64,000 nt of DNA, from contig NZ_JAJMOY010000001.1 of NCBI RefSeq assembly GCF_020991415.1, positions 1-64,000 of the forward strand, given 5' to 3'. This DNA is from Flavobacterium sp. ENC. GTDB taxonomy: Bacteria > Bacteroidota > Bacteroidia > Flavobacteriales > Flavobacteriaceae. Below the pieces are notes generated by a model. It had not been told where the DNA came from. It did not search any database and was given only the letters and a program-made list of their open reading frames with translations. The position numbers and the translations under genes are program-made. Every line of letters begins with the position of its first letter. The first letter of the stretch is position 1. Of the stretch, positions 1-10,475 are shown piece after piece.

Positions 1-1118
1 ATGGTTACTCCGATTGGATATGAGCTTGGTGCATTATTCGTAACCGAAGCCACGCCACAATTATCGGCTGTTGTTGGGGTACCCAACACAACTCCTGTTG
101 CGGTACATGAATTGGCATCCGTAGTTTTTGTAACATTCGAAGGACAGGTAATCGTTGGTTTTTCGGTATCGCTTACCGTTATGGTTTGGGTACAAGTCTG
201 TGTATTTCCTGAGTTATCGGTAACTGTCCATGTTACGGTTGTGACTCCGATTGGATAAGTAGTCGGTGCATTATTCGTTACCGAAGCCACGCCACAATTG
301 TCAGCTGTTGTTGGGGTTCCAAGAACAACTCCTGTTGCGGTACATGAATTGGCATCCGTAGTTTTTGTAACATTCGAAGGACAGGTAATCGTTGGTTTTT
401 GGGTATCGGATATCGTTACGGTTTGGGTACAAGTTTGCGTATTTCCTGAGTTGTCCGTCACGGTCCACGTTACGGTGGTTACTCCAATTGGATAAGTAGT
501 CGGTGCATTATTCGTTACCGAAGCCACGCCGCAATTATCGGCTGTTGTTGGGGTGCCCAAAGCAACTCCTGTTGCAGTACATGAATTGGCATCCGTAGTT
601 TTTGTAACGTTCGAAGGACAGGTAATTGTTGGTTTTTGGGTATCGCTTATCGTTACGGTTTGGGTACAAGTTTCTTTATTTCCTGAATTATCGGTAACGG
701 TCCATGTTACAGTGGTTACTCCAATTGGGTAGGTAGTCGGTGCATTATTCGTTACCGAAGCAACACCACAATTGTCGGCTGTTGTTGGAGTTCCCAAAAC
801 AACTCCTGTTGCGGTACATGAATTGGCATCCGTAGTTTTTGTAACGTTCGAAGGACAGGTAATGGTTGGTTTTTGGGTATCGCTTATCGTTACGGTTTGG
901 GTACAAGTTTCTTTATTTCCTGAATTGTCCGTCACGGTCCACGTTACGGTGGTTACTCCGATTGGATAAGTAGTCGGTGCATTATTCGTTACCGAAGCCA
1001 CGCCGCAATTATCGGCTGTTGTTGGGGTGCCCAAAACAACTCCTGTTGCGGTACATGAATTGGCATCCGTAGTTTTTGTAACATTCGAAGGACACGTAAT
1101 CGTTGGTTTTTGGGTATC
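1..1118 (-). repeat. Tandem 237-bp repeats encoding HYR modules (five copies, last one cut)
   Basis: The DTQKP codons begin at 1118, 881, 644, 407 and 170 on the minus strand, an exact 237-bp (79-residue) period. The copies differ by only scattered bases. The repeat is in frame with the surface protein. The fifth copy runs off the window, so the total number is unknown. Confidence 0.95.
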
Positions 1119-3332
1119 AGCTACGACAGCAACAGCATTACTGGTAATTGTACACATTCCTGCATTAGTTGCAATCACATAATAACCTGTACCTGCAGAA
1201 AGACCTGACCAGGTAAGACCAGATCCTGTTCCTGCTTTTACTGCCTGAACAGCAGTATTAGCCGAATTGTATAATTGATAATTTACAGTATTGACTGACG
1301 TTGTGGAAGTGATTGTCCCTCCTGACGCAGGAATACATATAGTGCTTCCTGTTAACGAAAGGGCTACCGGTAATGCTTTAGGTGTTGTTGAAACACTTGC
1401 TGAATTATTGGCCAAATTACTATCTACTGTAGAATTGGGCAACGCTGCCGTATTATTATAAACTCCTGTAGGATTTACTTTTGCTGTAATTTTTAATGTC
1501 CGGCTAACTCCTCCATCAACATCTCCAATACTCCACACTCCGGTTGCTGAATCATAATTCCCAATTGAGGCTACTGAACTTACATAAGTATATCCCGTAG
1601 GAAGCAAATCGTTTATTGAAACTCCTGTAGCATTATTAACTCCTAAATTACTTAAGATAACTGTAAATAGTACATTAGATCCTACACATGGGGTTGCATT
1701 ATCAACCATTTTTGTGACACCTAAATCTGTACATAAAGTAACTGAAACTGGTTTAGATTGCGTCTGAACACCACACGCTAAAGTTGAAGCTACAGCATAA
1801 GAACCTGTTTTCGTAGCTACATAAGTATTTGAATTTGCACCAGAAATTGCCGTGCCATTATAATACCATTGATAAGGAGCAAAACCCGAAGGCGTGTTTA
1901 GCGTTGCGGTATTATTAGTACATCCTCCTCCTGAAACATAGGCCATAGTCGGATCGTCAGGCAACGCTGCAAAACTCGAGAAAAATCCTGCCATTGAGAA
2001 TCCTCCTGCCTGCTGTACTATCGAAACGGTCAGTTTAGCATTACTTGCAATAGAAAGTACTTCCGGACTTCCAATTTGAACACTATTAAAGTTTATCAGA
2101 TACCAGCCTGTTGAACCTATCTGATAACGGGCTGAAACGCCGGCAATACTTGCAATATTAGTCCCATTTACCGTTACAATTTCTGTAGCACTTCGTAAAA
2201 GGATATAACCAAAATAATCTAAATTATTTGAAGCATAATTTTTAAATTTGGTTGTTTCTATAAAATTAGATCCGCCACATTCTGATACTGGTGCAATTGT
2301 TGAAATGTCAACTTCACAATTTTGTGCAGTACCTGAATACACAGCAACTCTCTTATCTGCAACGATGTGGGATGCCGTAAAACTTGCGCCCGGAACACCA
2401 TTTATAAAAGTATAAAACTTACCTGCCTGTGCCAGAGTCTGAGTAGTTGTAGACACAAGTGCTCCGGTAGCCGAATAACCTTCTATTGTTACCTTTGTAT
2501 TATCTTTTGTAGCTACTACAGTAGTCTGTTCTGCCGTATTATTTCCCGTTCCTCTTTCCAGAAAATATTCTGTTCCCAAAACGGATTCTGGAGGAATCTG
2601 ATTAAAAGCGCCATCTCCACAACCACCCGGTACATCAATAGCAGCCGAGGTATTCATCACTGCTGGATTTGAGGATTCCACTAAAGCTCCCATCGGAGCC
2701 TTAAACATGTAACTTTGCCCTGCATTTAATGTCGCTTTAACGACGTTATCGATCGTTATACTGGTATTATCAACAGTTGCCATAATACTATAAATCGGCC
2801 TTTGATCTCCAAAAGTGCTAAAAGTGCCCAAGGAACCATCTCTGTAATATCCTATTCTAAAACGCACTCCAATCCCGGCATCTCCAAAACTTGTAAGTGC
2901 TGCATTTCCTTTAATATTAGCATCGACATTATCACCATTTGAATAATCATCAGAAGCAATGTTTCGAAGATTTATCGCTACTGGTCCATCGCTTGTCACA
3001 ATTAATCCGGCACCTGTAAGTACCGTATCTAAAGCGTTCATTGGAAGATTTTTTGCCAAAAGCGGGAATCTGTAAACAGCCGGTGTTCCTTTTTTTGCCT
3101 TCAGGGAAGTTATAAAAGTACCGTCGCTTTTGCTTACCGTTATATTTACTTCTGCAACAGAATTTGTCGCTATTACAATTTCATTGGCTTTACTAAAATA
3201 CTGCCAGGGTGCCGGAGCGATATAATGTTTCGTATAAAACTGGGCAGAAGCAGTAAAATTTATAAGAAGGAAAAAAATTAAAAATGAGACTAATTTAAAT
3301 AAATTAATCTTTTTAAAAGTAAAGTTACACAT
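1..3332 (-). CDS. Large secreted HYR-repeat surface protein, partial (C-terminus beyond window)
   Basis: Open frame from ATG at 3332 to the window edge, about 1110 codons visible. The N-terminus is a signal peptide (lysines, a long hydrophobic run, then ASAQ). Residues about 35-450 resemble the IgGFc-binding N-terminal domain: GTEYFLERG, VVATKDNTKVTI and the cysteine-bearing AVYSGTAQNC segment. Next come an Ig/PKD-like stretch, a DUF11 domain (LGVTKMVDNATPCVGSNVLF onward, ending in VYNNTAAL) and a second Ig-like segment. The tail is a tandem of HYR modules, each starting DTQKPTITCP and ending TVTIS. This architecture is usual for cell-surface or secreted Bacteroidota proteins that end in a type IX secretion sorting domain, but that end is outside the window, so export by T9SS is inference. 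Role is unknown; adhesion or matrix binding is plausible. No -7 element was found with confidence upstream. Confidence 0.85.
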   Translation of the reverse strand, partial: MCNFTFKKINLFKLVSFLIFFLLINFTASAQFYTKHYIAPAPWQYFSKANEIVIATNSVAEVNITVSKSDGTFITSLKAKKGTPAVYRFPLLAKNLPMNALDTVLTGAGLIVTSDGPVAINLRNIASDDYSNGDNVDANIKGNAALTSFGDAGIGVRFRIGYYRDGSLGTFSTFGDQRPIYSIMATVDNTSITIDNVVKATLNAGQSYMFKAPMGALVESSNPAVMNTSAAIDVPGGCGDGAFNQIPPESVLGTEYFLERGTGNNTAEQTTVVATKDNTKVTIEGYSATGALVSTTTQTLAQAGKFYTFINGVPGASFTASHIVADKRVAVYSGTAQNCEVDISTIAPVSECGGSNFIETTKFKNYASNNLDYFGYILLRSATEIVTVNGTNIASIAGVSARYQIGSTGWYLINFNSVQIGSPEVLSIASNAKLTVSIVQQAGGFSMAGFFSSFAALPDDPTMAYVSGGGCTNNTATLNTPSGFAPYQWYYNGTAISGANSNTYVATKTGSYAVASTLACGVQTQSKPVSVTLCTDLGVTKMVDNATPCVGSNVLFTVILSNLGVNNATGVSINDLLPTGYTYVSSVASIGNYDSATGVWSIGDVDGGVSRTLKITAKVNPTGVYNNTAALPNSTVDSNLANNSASVSTTPKALPVALSLTGSTICIPASGGTITSTTSVNTVNYQLYNSANTAVQAVKAGTGSGLTWSGLSAGTGYYVIATNAGMCTITSNAVAVVADTQKPTITCPSNVTKTTDANSCTATGVVLGTPTTADNCGVASVTNNAPTTYPIGVTTVTWTVTDNSGNKETCTQTVTISDTQKPTITCPSNVTKTTDANSCTATGVVLGTPTTADNCGVASVTNNAPTTYPIGVTTVTWTVTDNSGNKETCTQTVTISDTQKPTITCPSNVTKTTDANSCTATGVALGTPTTADNCGVASVTNNAPTTYPIGVTTVTWTVTDNSGNTQTCTQTVTISDTQKPTITCPSNVTKTTDANSCTATGVVLGTPTTADNCGVASVTNNAPTTYPIGVTTVTWTVTDNSGNTQTCTQTITVSDTEKPTITCPSNVTKTTDANSCTATGVVLGTPTTADNCGVASVTNNAPSSYPIGVT

Positions 3333-3934
3333 AGACAACTATTGTTTTTGAAATAGAAATATCAGAAACCAAATAACATAACCTGGTTTTTAGAATATAG
3401 GACAGATACGATAAAAGGGAAAGATTGGTTTTTAGAAATTCAACAAAAGTCGTTTCAGAATTTTTAAAAGAATAACATCGCATGTGGGCCATAAGGTTAA
3501 TAGTTTCAAGACTAAATAATACTGTCCAGGATTAAATTAGTAGTTTTTGGTGCGGCGAAAATATGTAAAGTCCTCAATACTAAATACATTCGTCGATAAA
3601 CTACGCAGAAAGTCGTTGAAATACACCTTTTGTGAGTAGATATTCACATTTAATTAGCGAAAAAGTAATGATTTGATAACCAAAGGTTAAAAAGTTATTA
3701 AAATATTGATGATTTTAACCATTCTTACATATTTTACAGACAAAAACGCAAAAAAAGCATGAAAAGACAAAACTGAAACAAAATCACAAATAACTAAATA
3801 CCAGCACATTAATTAATTAAACGTAAACAAAAACCTACTTAACGAAATAAGATTCTCACTAAGAAAAAAAAATTGAAATTCTTATAAAATTGAAATTTAA
3901 AATTTAAAATTTCCAAAGGGAGCAAAACAATTAA
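3333..3934. other. Intergenic region, about 600 bp, no gene seen
   Basis: AT-rich spacer between queG and the surface-protein gene, both on the minus strand. I see no credible coding frame, no strong terminator hairpin and no clear TAnnTTTG promoter. The part next to queG (about 3880-3920) holds degenerate AAATTTAAAATT repeats. The promoter of the surface protein should lie here. Confidence 0.6.
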
Positions 3935-4864
3935 TTACTCTAATTGCAGAAATTTAATATTGCGTTTTAGGCCATCAAACTTTGTTCTTTTGATAGGGGA
4001 ATTCTTAAAAACCGCCCGAAAGGTTTCTTCCGTAATTTCAATCCAGTCTTTCTTTGAGAACGAAAGCAATTCAGGATTGGGGTTAAATAATGGTTCTGCA
4101 TGAGGTTTTGAGAACCGGTTCCAGGGACAAACATCCTGACAAGTATCACAGCCGAAAGCCCACTCATCAAATTTACCCTTCATTTCGACTGGAATATTTT
4201 CCTTGAGTTCAATTGTATAATAGGAAATACATTTGCTTCCGTCTACCACATAAGGAGCAACGATTGCCTGTGTCGGACAGGCATCAATGCAAGCCGTACA
4301 GGAACCGCAATGGTCTGTTGTGGCATGATCGTATTCTAAATCCAGATCTAGGATAAGTTCGGCTATAAAGTAAAATGAACCTACTCTTTGGGTCAGTAGA
4401 TTACTGTTTTTACCAATCCATCCCAAACCGCTTTTTGCTGCCCACGCTTTATCAAGAACAGGCGCTGAGTCCACAAATGCACGACCGGAAACTTCGCCAA
4501 TATTTTCCTGTATAGAGAAAAGAAATTCTTTTAATTTCTCTTTTATAACCGTGTGGTAATCCTGCCCGTAGGCATATTTTGAAATTTTAAAACTCTCCTG
4601 ATTTTGAGTTTCCCCTGGATAATAATTAAGCAAAAGCGATACGACACTTTTGGCATCATCTACTAATAATGTCGGATCTAATCGTTTATCAAAATGGTTC
4701 TCCATGTAAGCCATTTGACCATTTTGGTTATTTTTTAACCAATTTTCAAGTCTTGGGGCTTCTGTTTCCAGAAATCCTGCTTTCGATATACCGCAGGACA
4801 AAAAACCAAGCCTCTTTGCCTCTTCTTTTATAAATTTAGAATATGTCTCTCTCGAATTAATCAT
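3935..4864 (-). CDS. queG: Epoxyqueuosine reductase QueG
   Basis: 309 residues, usual length. QueG reduces epoxyqueuosine to queuosine in tRNA, using cobalamin and two [4Fe-4S] clusters. Both ferredoxin-like clusters are visible: [12 protein letters not shown] at about residues 186-197 and CDTCQDVCP at about 238-246. The N-terminal half holds the cobalamin-binding DUF1730-type region ([20 protein letters not shown]). The ATG overlaps the P450 stop by one base (TAATG), so the two genes are probably translationally coupled. A queuosine-precursor transporter lies at 52788, about 48 kb away, consistent with Q-tRNA synthesis or salvage in this organism. Confidence 0.95.
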   Translation of the reverse strand: MINSRETYSKFIKEEAKRLGFLSCGISKAGFLETEAPRLENWLKNNQNGQMAYMENHFDKRLDPTLLVDDAKSVVSLLLNYYPGETQNQESFKISKYAYGQDYHTVIKEKLKEFLFSIQENIGEVSGRAFVDSAPVLDKAWAAKSGLGWIGKNSNLLTQRVGSFYFIAELILDLDLEYDHATTDHCGSCTACIDACPTQAIVAPYVVDGSKCISYYTIELKENIPVEMKGKFDEWAFGCDTCQDVCPWNRFSKPHAEPLFNPNPELLSFSKKDWIEITEETFRAVFKNSPIKRTKFDGLKRNIKFLQLE

Positions 4865-6210
4865 TACCGCTGTGAAAAACTGACTTTAACACCTACAGGT
4901 TTTAAAGTGATTAACGGGTTAAAAAGAACTGTCTTTTCAACTGAAATAATTTTGTATTTTTCAACAATATGGGAAATTGCCAGACACATCTCGTAAACAG
5001 CAAATCCAGCTCCTATGCACATTCTCGGCCCAGCACCAAACGGATAAAAATACTGCATCGAGTGTTTTCTTTGTTCGCCAAGAAAGCGGTCGGGATTAAA
5101 CTCATCAGGCTTGTCCCAATACTTTGGATTTCTGTGCAGCTCATAAAAAGAAACTCCGATTAAGGTTCCTTTTTTTATATTGAATTGTCCAAGTTTATCA
5201 TCTGCTACATTTTGCCGATCTGTAATCCAGGCAGGCGGATAGAGACGCATAGACTCGTTTAAAACGGCATTTGTATACGTCATTTTCTGAAGCTGTTCCA
5301 CTACATCATCCGTCTCTGACTTAATTTTCAGAATTTCATCAAGTACTTTTTGCTGAACAACGGGATCATTTCCTAAAAGATGCAGTGTAAAGGTTAGTGC
5401 ATTAGCGGTCGTCTCATGTCCTGCAATAAATAGGATTTTTATCTCATCAATTAACTGACCAACAGACATTCCTTCTCCACTATCTTCATATCGCGTTTCA
5501 AGAAGCATATTCAGCAAATCATTAACTTCATTCTTGGAAGTCATTCTTTCTTCAATAATTTCCCGAATTATGCTGTTATTCTCCTCGGCAAGCTCAAGGT
5601 GTTTTTTTACCTGACCACTTAGTGAGAACCACCAGGCTTTATGAGGAAGCCTGATTTCCTTGATTAAAAAGTGCTGTACTGCTTCAATAATAAATTTAAT
5701 ACGATTCAGCTTCTCCTCCGCAATGGAAAACTGGAATAATGATTTTGCAACAACATTAAACGCCAATTCACTCATTACCGGAAAAAGATTAACAACGCTA
5801 TCCTGTTCCAAACCTTCGAGTTCTGAAACAATTGTCTGCTGCATATTTTCAACGAGCTGATTCATCTTTTGTTTATGAAAAGCAGGCTGAATAAGTCTTC
5901 TTTGCTTCAACCAAAAATCACCATCAACCGTTAAAAGTCCCTTCCCTAAATATTTTGAAAGATAAACGGACTGAAACTTCGACTTATGGTAATTCTTTTG
6001 ATTTTTTTGTAATATATACTGGGCCACCTCATTGTCTCTTGACAAAATGATGTGTTTTGATCTTCCAATTCTAATAGAAAAAGAATCTCCAAACTTATCA
6101 AAATACCTTCTGTGAAATGGAATAGGGTTTTTACGAACTCCCTCCGAATCCAAAAAAAATCTGGAGATTGAAAGTTTTGCAGGATAGTTATATTTATTAT
6201 TCTCAGACAT
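4864..6210 (-). CDS. Cytochrome P450
   Basis: 448 residues, a full-length soluble P450. The I-helix oxygen-activation motif AGHETT is near residue 262, the ExxR pair (ESMR) near 317, and the heme-thiolate loop [10 protein letters not shown] near 390-400 with Cys about 397. There is no fused reductase domain, and no ferredoxin or ferredoxin reductase gene lies nearby, so the electron donor must be encoded elsewhere. The substrate cannot be read from the sequence; the general layout resembles fatty-acid or alkane hydroxylating P450s of the CYP102/CYP4-like clan. It lies 12 bp after ruvB and overlaps queG by one base, suggesting a ruvB-P450-queG operon. Confidence 0.93.
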   Translation of the reverse strand: MSENNKYNYPAKLSISRFFLDSEGVRKNPIPFHRRYFDKFGDSFSIRIGRSKHIILSRDNEVAQYILQKNQKNYHKSKFQSVYLSKYLGKGLLTVDGDFWLKQRRLIQPAFHKQKMNQLVENMQQTIVSELEGLEQDSVVNLFPVMSELAFNVVAKSLFQFSIAEEKLNRIKFIIEAVQHFLIKEIRLPHKAWWFSLSGQVKKHLELAEENNSIIREIIEERMTSKNEVNDLLNMLLETRYEDSGEGMSVGQLIDEIKILFIAGHETTANALTFTLHLLGNDPVVQQKVLDEILKIKSETDDVVEQLQKMTYTNAVLNESMRLYPPAWITDRQNVADDKLGQFNIKKGTLIGVSFYELHRNPKYWDKPDEFNPDRFLGEQRKHSMQYFYPFGAGPRMCIGAGFAVYEMCLAISHIVEKYKIISVEKTVLFNPLITLKPVGVKVSFSQR

Positions 6211-6222
6211 TTTGAAAAGAAT

Positions 6223-7245
6223 TTAAAACAATCCGCCCTGAATATTAGTATTTATTTTACCTAAGTGTTTATAAGCCTTGTCTGTCACTTCACGACCACG
6301 CGGAGTACGCATGATAAAACCTTCCTGAATCAGGAAAGGCTCATATACTTCTTCTATCGTTTCACTACTTTCGGATACAGCGGTTGCCAGAGTTGACAAT
6401 CCAACAGGTCCGCCCTTGAATTTATTTATAATAGTCAGCAGGATTTTATTGTCCATTTCATCAAGCCCATGTGCATCAACATTAAGCGCTTTTAAGGCAT
6501 AACGTGCAATTTCAAGATCAATCGTTCCATTTCCTTTTATCTGTGCAAAATCACGTACTCTTCGCAACAATGCATTAGCAATACGCGGCGTTCCACGACT
6601 TCTGCCCGCTATTTCAATTGCTGCATCTAATGAGATTGGCATTTTAAGTATAGAAGAGCTTCTCTCAACAATAGTGGTCAAAAGCTCAGTAGTGTAATAT
6701 TGTAATCTGGATGAAATTCCGAAACGGGCGCGCATTGGCGCAGTCAGTAATCCGGATCTTGTTGTTGCCCCGATTAAAGTAAAAGGATTTAAATTGATCT
6801 GAACCGTTCTGGCATTTGGACCAGATTCGATCATGATATCAATTTTGAAATCTTCCATCGCCGAGTACAAATACTCTTCAACAATAGGACTCAAACGATG
6901 AATTTCATCTATAAACAGCACATCTCTTTCGTCCAGATTAGTCAATAAGCCAGCCAAATCACCGGGCTTATCCAAAACCGGACCTGAAGTAATTTTAATT
7001 CCAACTTCAAGTTCGTTTGCTAAAATATTAGCCAAAGTAGTTTTTCCTAATCCGGGAGGCCCGTGAAAAAGTGTATGATCAAGTGCTTCACCACGCTGAT
7101 TAGCCGCAGCCACAAAAACTTTTAAATTCTCTAAAACTTGATCTTGTCCGGCAAAATCATCAAATGACAGCGGACGCAATCTTTTTTCAAGATCTAATTC
7201 TTCTGGATTATATCCGTTTGTAGTGGGATCTAGGTTCTCATTCAT
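6223..7245 (-). CDS. ruvB: Holliday junction branch-migration ATPase RuvB
   Basis: 340 residues, normal length. RuvB is the hexameric AAA+ motor that drives Holliday junction migration with RuvA. Walker [10 protein letters not shown] lies near residues 58-67 and Walker B LFIDEIHR near 110-117. Sensor and arginine-finger segments ([18 protein letters not shown]) follow, then a C-terminal winged helix ([17 protein letters not shown]). The -7 match TATCTTTG ends only 4 bp before the ATG (7250-7257), so the transcript may be nearly leaderless. It is the first gene of the ruvB-P450-queG run. Confidence 0.97.
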   Translation of the reverse strand: MNENLDPTTNGYNPEELDLEKRLRPLSFDDFAGQDQVLENLKVFVAAANQRGEALDHTLFHGPPGLGKTTLANILANELEVGIKITSGPVLDKPGDLAGLLTNLDERDVLFIDEIHRLSPIVEEYLYSAMEDFKIDIMIESGPNARTVQINLNPFTLIGATTRSGLLTAPMRARFGISSRLQYYTTELLTTIVERSSSILKMPISLDAAIEIAGRSRGTPRIANALLRRVRDFAQIKGNGTIDLEIARYALKALNVDAHGLDEMDNKILLTIINKFKGGPVGLSTLATAVSESSETIEEVYEPFLIQEGFIMRTPRGREVTDKAYKHLGKINTNIQGGLF

Positions 7246-7269
7246 TTTACAAAGATAGGCAAAGTAATC

Positions 7270-7390
7270 AGTCTGGAAAATAGTTAAATTCTAAATAAAA
7301 GAACCAAATTCCAATGTTTCAAATTCCAAATTCCAATACAAGGTTAGACTTTACTGGAATTTGGAATTTAAAATATTGGAATTTATATTA
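7270..7390. repeat. AAATTCCAAA-type intergenic inverted repeat
   Basis: Left arm of ATTCCAAATTCCAA words (about 7300-7340) and right arm of TTGGAATTTGGAATTT words (about 7352-7385), separated by about 15 bp. Same family as the elements at 49320, 61277 and 63600. It lies between coxA and ruvB. Confidence 0.75.
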
Positions 7391-7393
7391 AAT

Positions 7394-7425
7394 AAAAAAA
7401 ACCATCTTAGAAGATGGTCTTTTTT
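7394..7425 (-). terminator. Intrinsic terminator of the act-cox operon
   Basis: Hairpin ACCATCTTAGAAGATGGT flanked by A and T runs, just after the coxA stop codon. It is symmetric and could work in both directions. Confidence 0.85.
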
Positions 7426-7434
7426 ATTTAATAT

Positions 7435-9237
7435 TTAGTGGTGTAAAACTTCTTCACCTTCTTTCATCGGTACATTTTGAGGAACAAAATCTACATCATG
7501 ATTAGGGTTACTGTAGTCATACGGCCAACGGTATACATGAGGAATTTCACCTGGCCAGTTACCGTGAATATGCTCTACAGGAGTTGTCCATTCTAATGTT
7601 GTAGATCTCCATGGATTCTGTACAGCTTTCTTACCGTAGAAAATACTACTAAAGAAATTGTAAAGGAATACTAACTGGAAAGCACCTCCAACAAGAGCAA
7701 ATGTTGTAATTAAAACATTCACATTTTGCAAATCATCAAATAATGGGAAGTTTGTATTTGTATAGTAACGTCTTGGCAAACCAGCTAATCCGATAAAGTG
7801 CATTGGGAAGAAAACTCCATAAGCACAAACTGCTGTTACCCAAAAGTGAATATAACCTAAGTTTTTGTTTAACATTCTTCCGTACATTTTAGGGAACCAG
7901 TGGTAAATACCGGCAAACATTCCGTAAAGTGCAGAGATACCCATTACTAAGTGAAAGTGAGCAATAACGAAGTATGTATCGTGAACGTTAATATCTAAAG
8001 TACTATCTCCTAAAATGATTCCGGTTAAACCTCCAGTGATGAAAGTAGAAACCATTCCGATAGAGAATAACATTGCAGGGTTGAATTGCAGGTTACCTTT
8101 CCATAAAGTTGTAATCCAGTTAAATGCTTTTACGGCAGATGGAATCGCAATCAATAAGGTTGTAAAAGTAAATACCGATCCTAAGAATGGATTCATACCA
8201 GAGATAAACATATGGTGACCCCAAACAATTGTAGATAAAAATGCAATTGCAAGAACTGACATAATCATCGCTCTGTATCCGAAGATTGGTTTACGTGAAT
8301 TCGTAGCCATAATTTCAGAAACAAGACCCATTGCCGGCAAGATTACGATATAAACCTCAGGGTGTCCTAAGAACCAGAACAAGTGCTCAAACAAAACCGG
8401 AGAACCTCCTTGGTAATGTAAAACCTCTCCTGCGATATAAATATCAGACAAGAAGAATGAAGTACCAAAACTTCTATCGAAAATCAATAATAATGCAGCT
8501 GATAATAAAACCGGGAACGAAATAACACCAATGATAGCTGTTACGAAAAATGTCCAGATTGTTAATGGAAGTCTTGTCATAGACATTCCTTTAGTTCTTA
8601 AATTGATAACAGTTACAATGTAGTTTAATGATCCCATTAAAGAAGATGCAATAAATATCGCCATTGAAACCAGCCATAAAGTCATACCTGTTCCTGATCC
8701 TGGAATTGCTTGTGGCAATGCACTTAAAGGCGGATAAATTGTCCAACCTGCAGATGCTGGTCCAGCTTCAACAAATAAAGAAGACAACATAATTACAGCA
8801 GATAAGAAAAACAACCAGTATGAAATCATATTCATGAATCCGGAAGCCATATCTCGCGCTCCAATCTGAAGCGGAATAAGTAAGTTACTAAAAGTTCCAC
8901 TCAAACCGGCTGTCAGTACAAAGAATACCATTATGGTACCGTGAATTGTAACTAAAGCCAGATAAATATCATTAGCCATCACACCGTCCGGTGCAAATTT
9001 ATCCCCTAATAAAACATTAAATATTTTAAAAGACTCTTCCGGCCATGCTAACTGCATTCTAAAAAGTAATGACATTACAATACCAATAATCCCCATGATG
9101 ATACCAGTAATCAGGTACTGCTTAGCAATCATTTTGTGATCAATACTAAATATGTATTTGGTAATGAAAGTGTCTTTATGGTGATGTTCGTGCTCGTGAT
9201 CGTGTTCGTGTCCGTGATCGTGTGCTTCTGCTGACAT
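7435..9237 (-). CDS. ctaD: Cytochrome c oxidase subunit I (aa3-type)
   Basis: 600 residues with about 12 membrane helices. It is the catalytic subunit of the heme-copper oxidase that reduces oxygen to water and pumps protons. Visible ligands: His in HGTIMVFF (about 98, low-spin heme), GHPEVY (about 289, CuB His and cross-linked Tyr), WGHHMF (CuB histidine pair, about 338) and HDTYFVIAHFHLVMG (about 417-431, heme a and a3 histidines). The cytoplasmic N-terminus is strikingly His-rich (HDHGHEHDHEHEHHHKD), a possible metal-binding tail. It lies 31 bp after coxB at the end of the act-cox operon and is followed by a strong terminator. Confidence 0.97.
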   Translation of the reverse strand: MSAEAHDHGHEHDHEHEHHHKDTFITKYIFSIDHKMIAKQYLITGIIMGIIGIVMSLLFRMQLAWPEESFKIFNVLLGDKFAPDGVMANDIYLALVTIHGTIMVFFVLTAGLSGTFSNLLIPLQIGARDMASGFMNMISYWLFFLSAVIMLSSLFVEAGPASAGWTIYPPLSALPQAIPGSGTGMTLWLVSMAIFIASSLMGSLNYIVTVINLRTKGMSMTRLPLTIWTFFVTAIIGVISFPVLLSAALLLIFDRSFGTSFFLSDIYIAGEVLHYQGGSPVLFEHLFWFLGHPEVYIVILPAMGLVSEIMATNSRKPIFGYRAMIMSVLAIAFLSTIVWGHHMFISGMNPFLGSVFTFTTLLIAIPSAVKAFNWITTLWKGNLQFNPAMLFSIGMVSTFITGGLTGIILGDSTLDINVHDTYFVIAHFHLVMGISALYGMFAGIYHWFPKMYGRMLNKNLGYIHFWVTAVCAYGVFFPMHFIGLAGLPRRYYTNTNFPLFDDLQNVNVLITTFALVGGAFQLVFLYNFFSSIFYGKKAVQNPWRSTTLEWTTPVEHIHGNWPGEIPHVYRWPYDYSNPNHDVDFVPQNVPMKEGEEVLHH

Positions 9238-9268
9238 ATATGTATACTTTAAATTTTCTTAATAAATA

Positions 9269-10456
9269 TTATTTCATAGCCACTTTAGCTACAACAGCTT
9301 TAACAGTATCAATAACTGCTTTTACTGTATCTTTAGCCGTACTATCTGTAGTTGGCGCTTTTACTGCTTCAGCAGGTTTTTCAGCAGCGGCAGCAGCCTT
9401 AATATCCTGAGTTAGCGTAGTTTTTTCGCTTAACCATTTTTTATAATCTTCCGGAGTGTCAACTACTACTTTCATTTGCATGTTGTAATGAGAAGCTCCA
9501 CAGATTTTATTACATAATAATAAATAATCAAATGTATAAGGATCTAAAGCTGTTCCTCCTTTAGCAACCAACTCTACACTTTTCTCAGCTCTAAGTTTGT
9601 TGATATTTGCTACTTTTTCAATCATAAAAGGCAACTCTCTGTATTCAGCAGTTGTATAAGTCGGAATGAAAGCAAATTCAGTAACCATACCCGGAACACA
9701 GTTCATTTGCGCTCTAAAGTGAGGCATGTAAGCGGAGTGCAATACGTCCTGAGAACGCATCTTGAAATGTATTTTTTTACCTTTAGGAATATGTAATTCC
9801 GAAACTACGATATCATCCTGCGCATTAGGGTCTGACATGTCAACTCCTAAAGTATTAACACCTTCTATTAAACGAACATTCGCTTTTCCAAGAACATTGT
9901 CTTGTCCGGCATATCTTGCTGTCCATTTAAATTGTTGTGCATATAATTCTATTTCAATAACATCTTCATCTTTATCAACGAACATAATATTGTTCCATGC
10001 ATACAATCCGTAAAGAATTAAACAAGCCAAAACAACAGATGGAATAATACTCCAAATCGCTTCTAATTTGCTGCTGTCAGCAAAGAACAAAGCCTTTCTG
10101 TCTTTATGTCCTCTGTTTTTAAAAGAAAACCAGTATAATAAACCTTGCGTAATAAACTGAACAATAAAAATTAAAACCCAGGTAATATTCATCAAGTTAT
10201 CTACTAAAAGACCGTGCTCTGAAGCAGGAGTATGAAGTGCTAAATGACCCCATTTTAGTAAACCGTAGATTGTAAATATGTAAATGAAAGCTAAAAAGCC
10301 AAACATAACATATCCCTGAATATTATTATCATTATCCGATGCAACCTGAGAATCGTCCGAAGAGGATCCCACTTGAGTAAGATCAAATATCTTGGTCAAT
10401 TGCCATAATGCAACTGCTAATAAAACTAAAACTATAATTACCAACAAACTTGTCAT
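9269..10456 (-). CDS. coxB: Cytochrome c oxidase subunit II
   Basis: 395 residues, longer than the usual 250-300. It carries the CuA electron-entry site; the motif CNKICGASHYNM (about 314-325) gives the two Cys, His and Met ligands. Three or four hydrophobic helices precede the cupredoxin domain, one more than the usual two, including an N-terminal segment with an acidic serine-rich loop (SSSDDSQVASDNDNN). The C-terminus ends in an Ala/Lys-rich tail (KAAAAAEKPAEAVKAP) with no recognised domain. No cytochrome c domain is fused to it, so the donor is probably the Act complex itself or the monoheme domains of ActA/ActE. Confidence 0.95.
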   Translation of the reverse strand: MTSLLVIIVLVLLAVALWQLTKIFDLTQVGSSSDDSQVASDNDNNIQGYVMFGFLAFIYIFTIYGLLKWGHLALHTPASEHGLLVDNLMNITWVLIFIVQFITQGLLYWFSFKNRGHKDRKALFFADSSKLEAIWSIIPSVVLACLILYGLYAWNNIMFVDKDEDVIEIELYAQQFKWTARYAGQDNVLGKANVRLIEGVNTLGVDMSDPNAQDDIVVSELHIPKGKKIHFKMRSQDVLHSAYMPHFRAQMNCVPGMVTEFAFIPTYTTAEYRELPFMIEKVANINKLRAEKSVELVAKGGTALDPYTFDYLLLCNKICGASHYNMQMKVVVDTPEDYKKWLSEKTTLTQDIKAAAAAEKPAEAVKAPTTDSTAKDTVKAVIDTVKAVVAKVAMK

Positions 10457-10475
10457 CTGTTTACTTCTTTAAATA

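Noticed and set aside
1..969. Plus-strand open frames over the HYR repeats (1-258, 298-495, 772-969)
   Set aside because: They are antisense shadows of the long minus-strand frame; they repeat only because the sense repeat does.
1..1118. CRISPR array
   Set aside because: The 237-bp period is coding, the whole unit is conserved rather than alternating repeat and spacer, and no cas genes are present.
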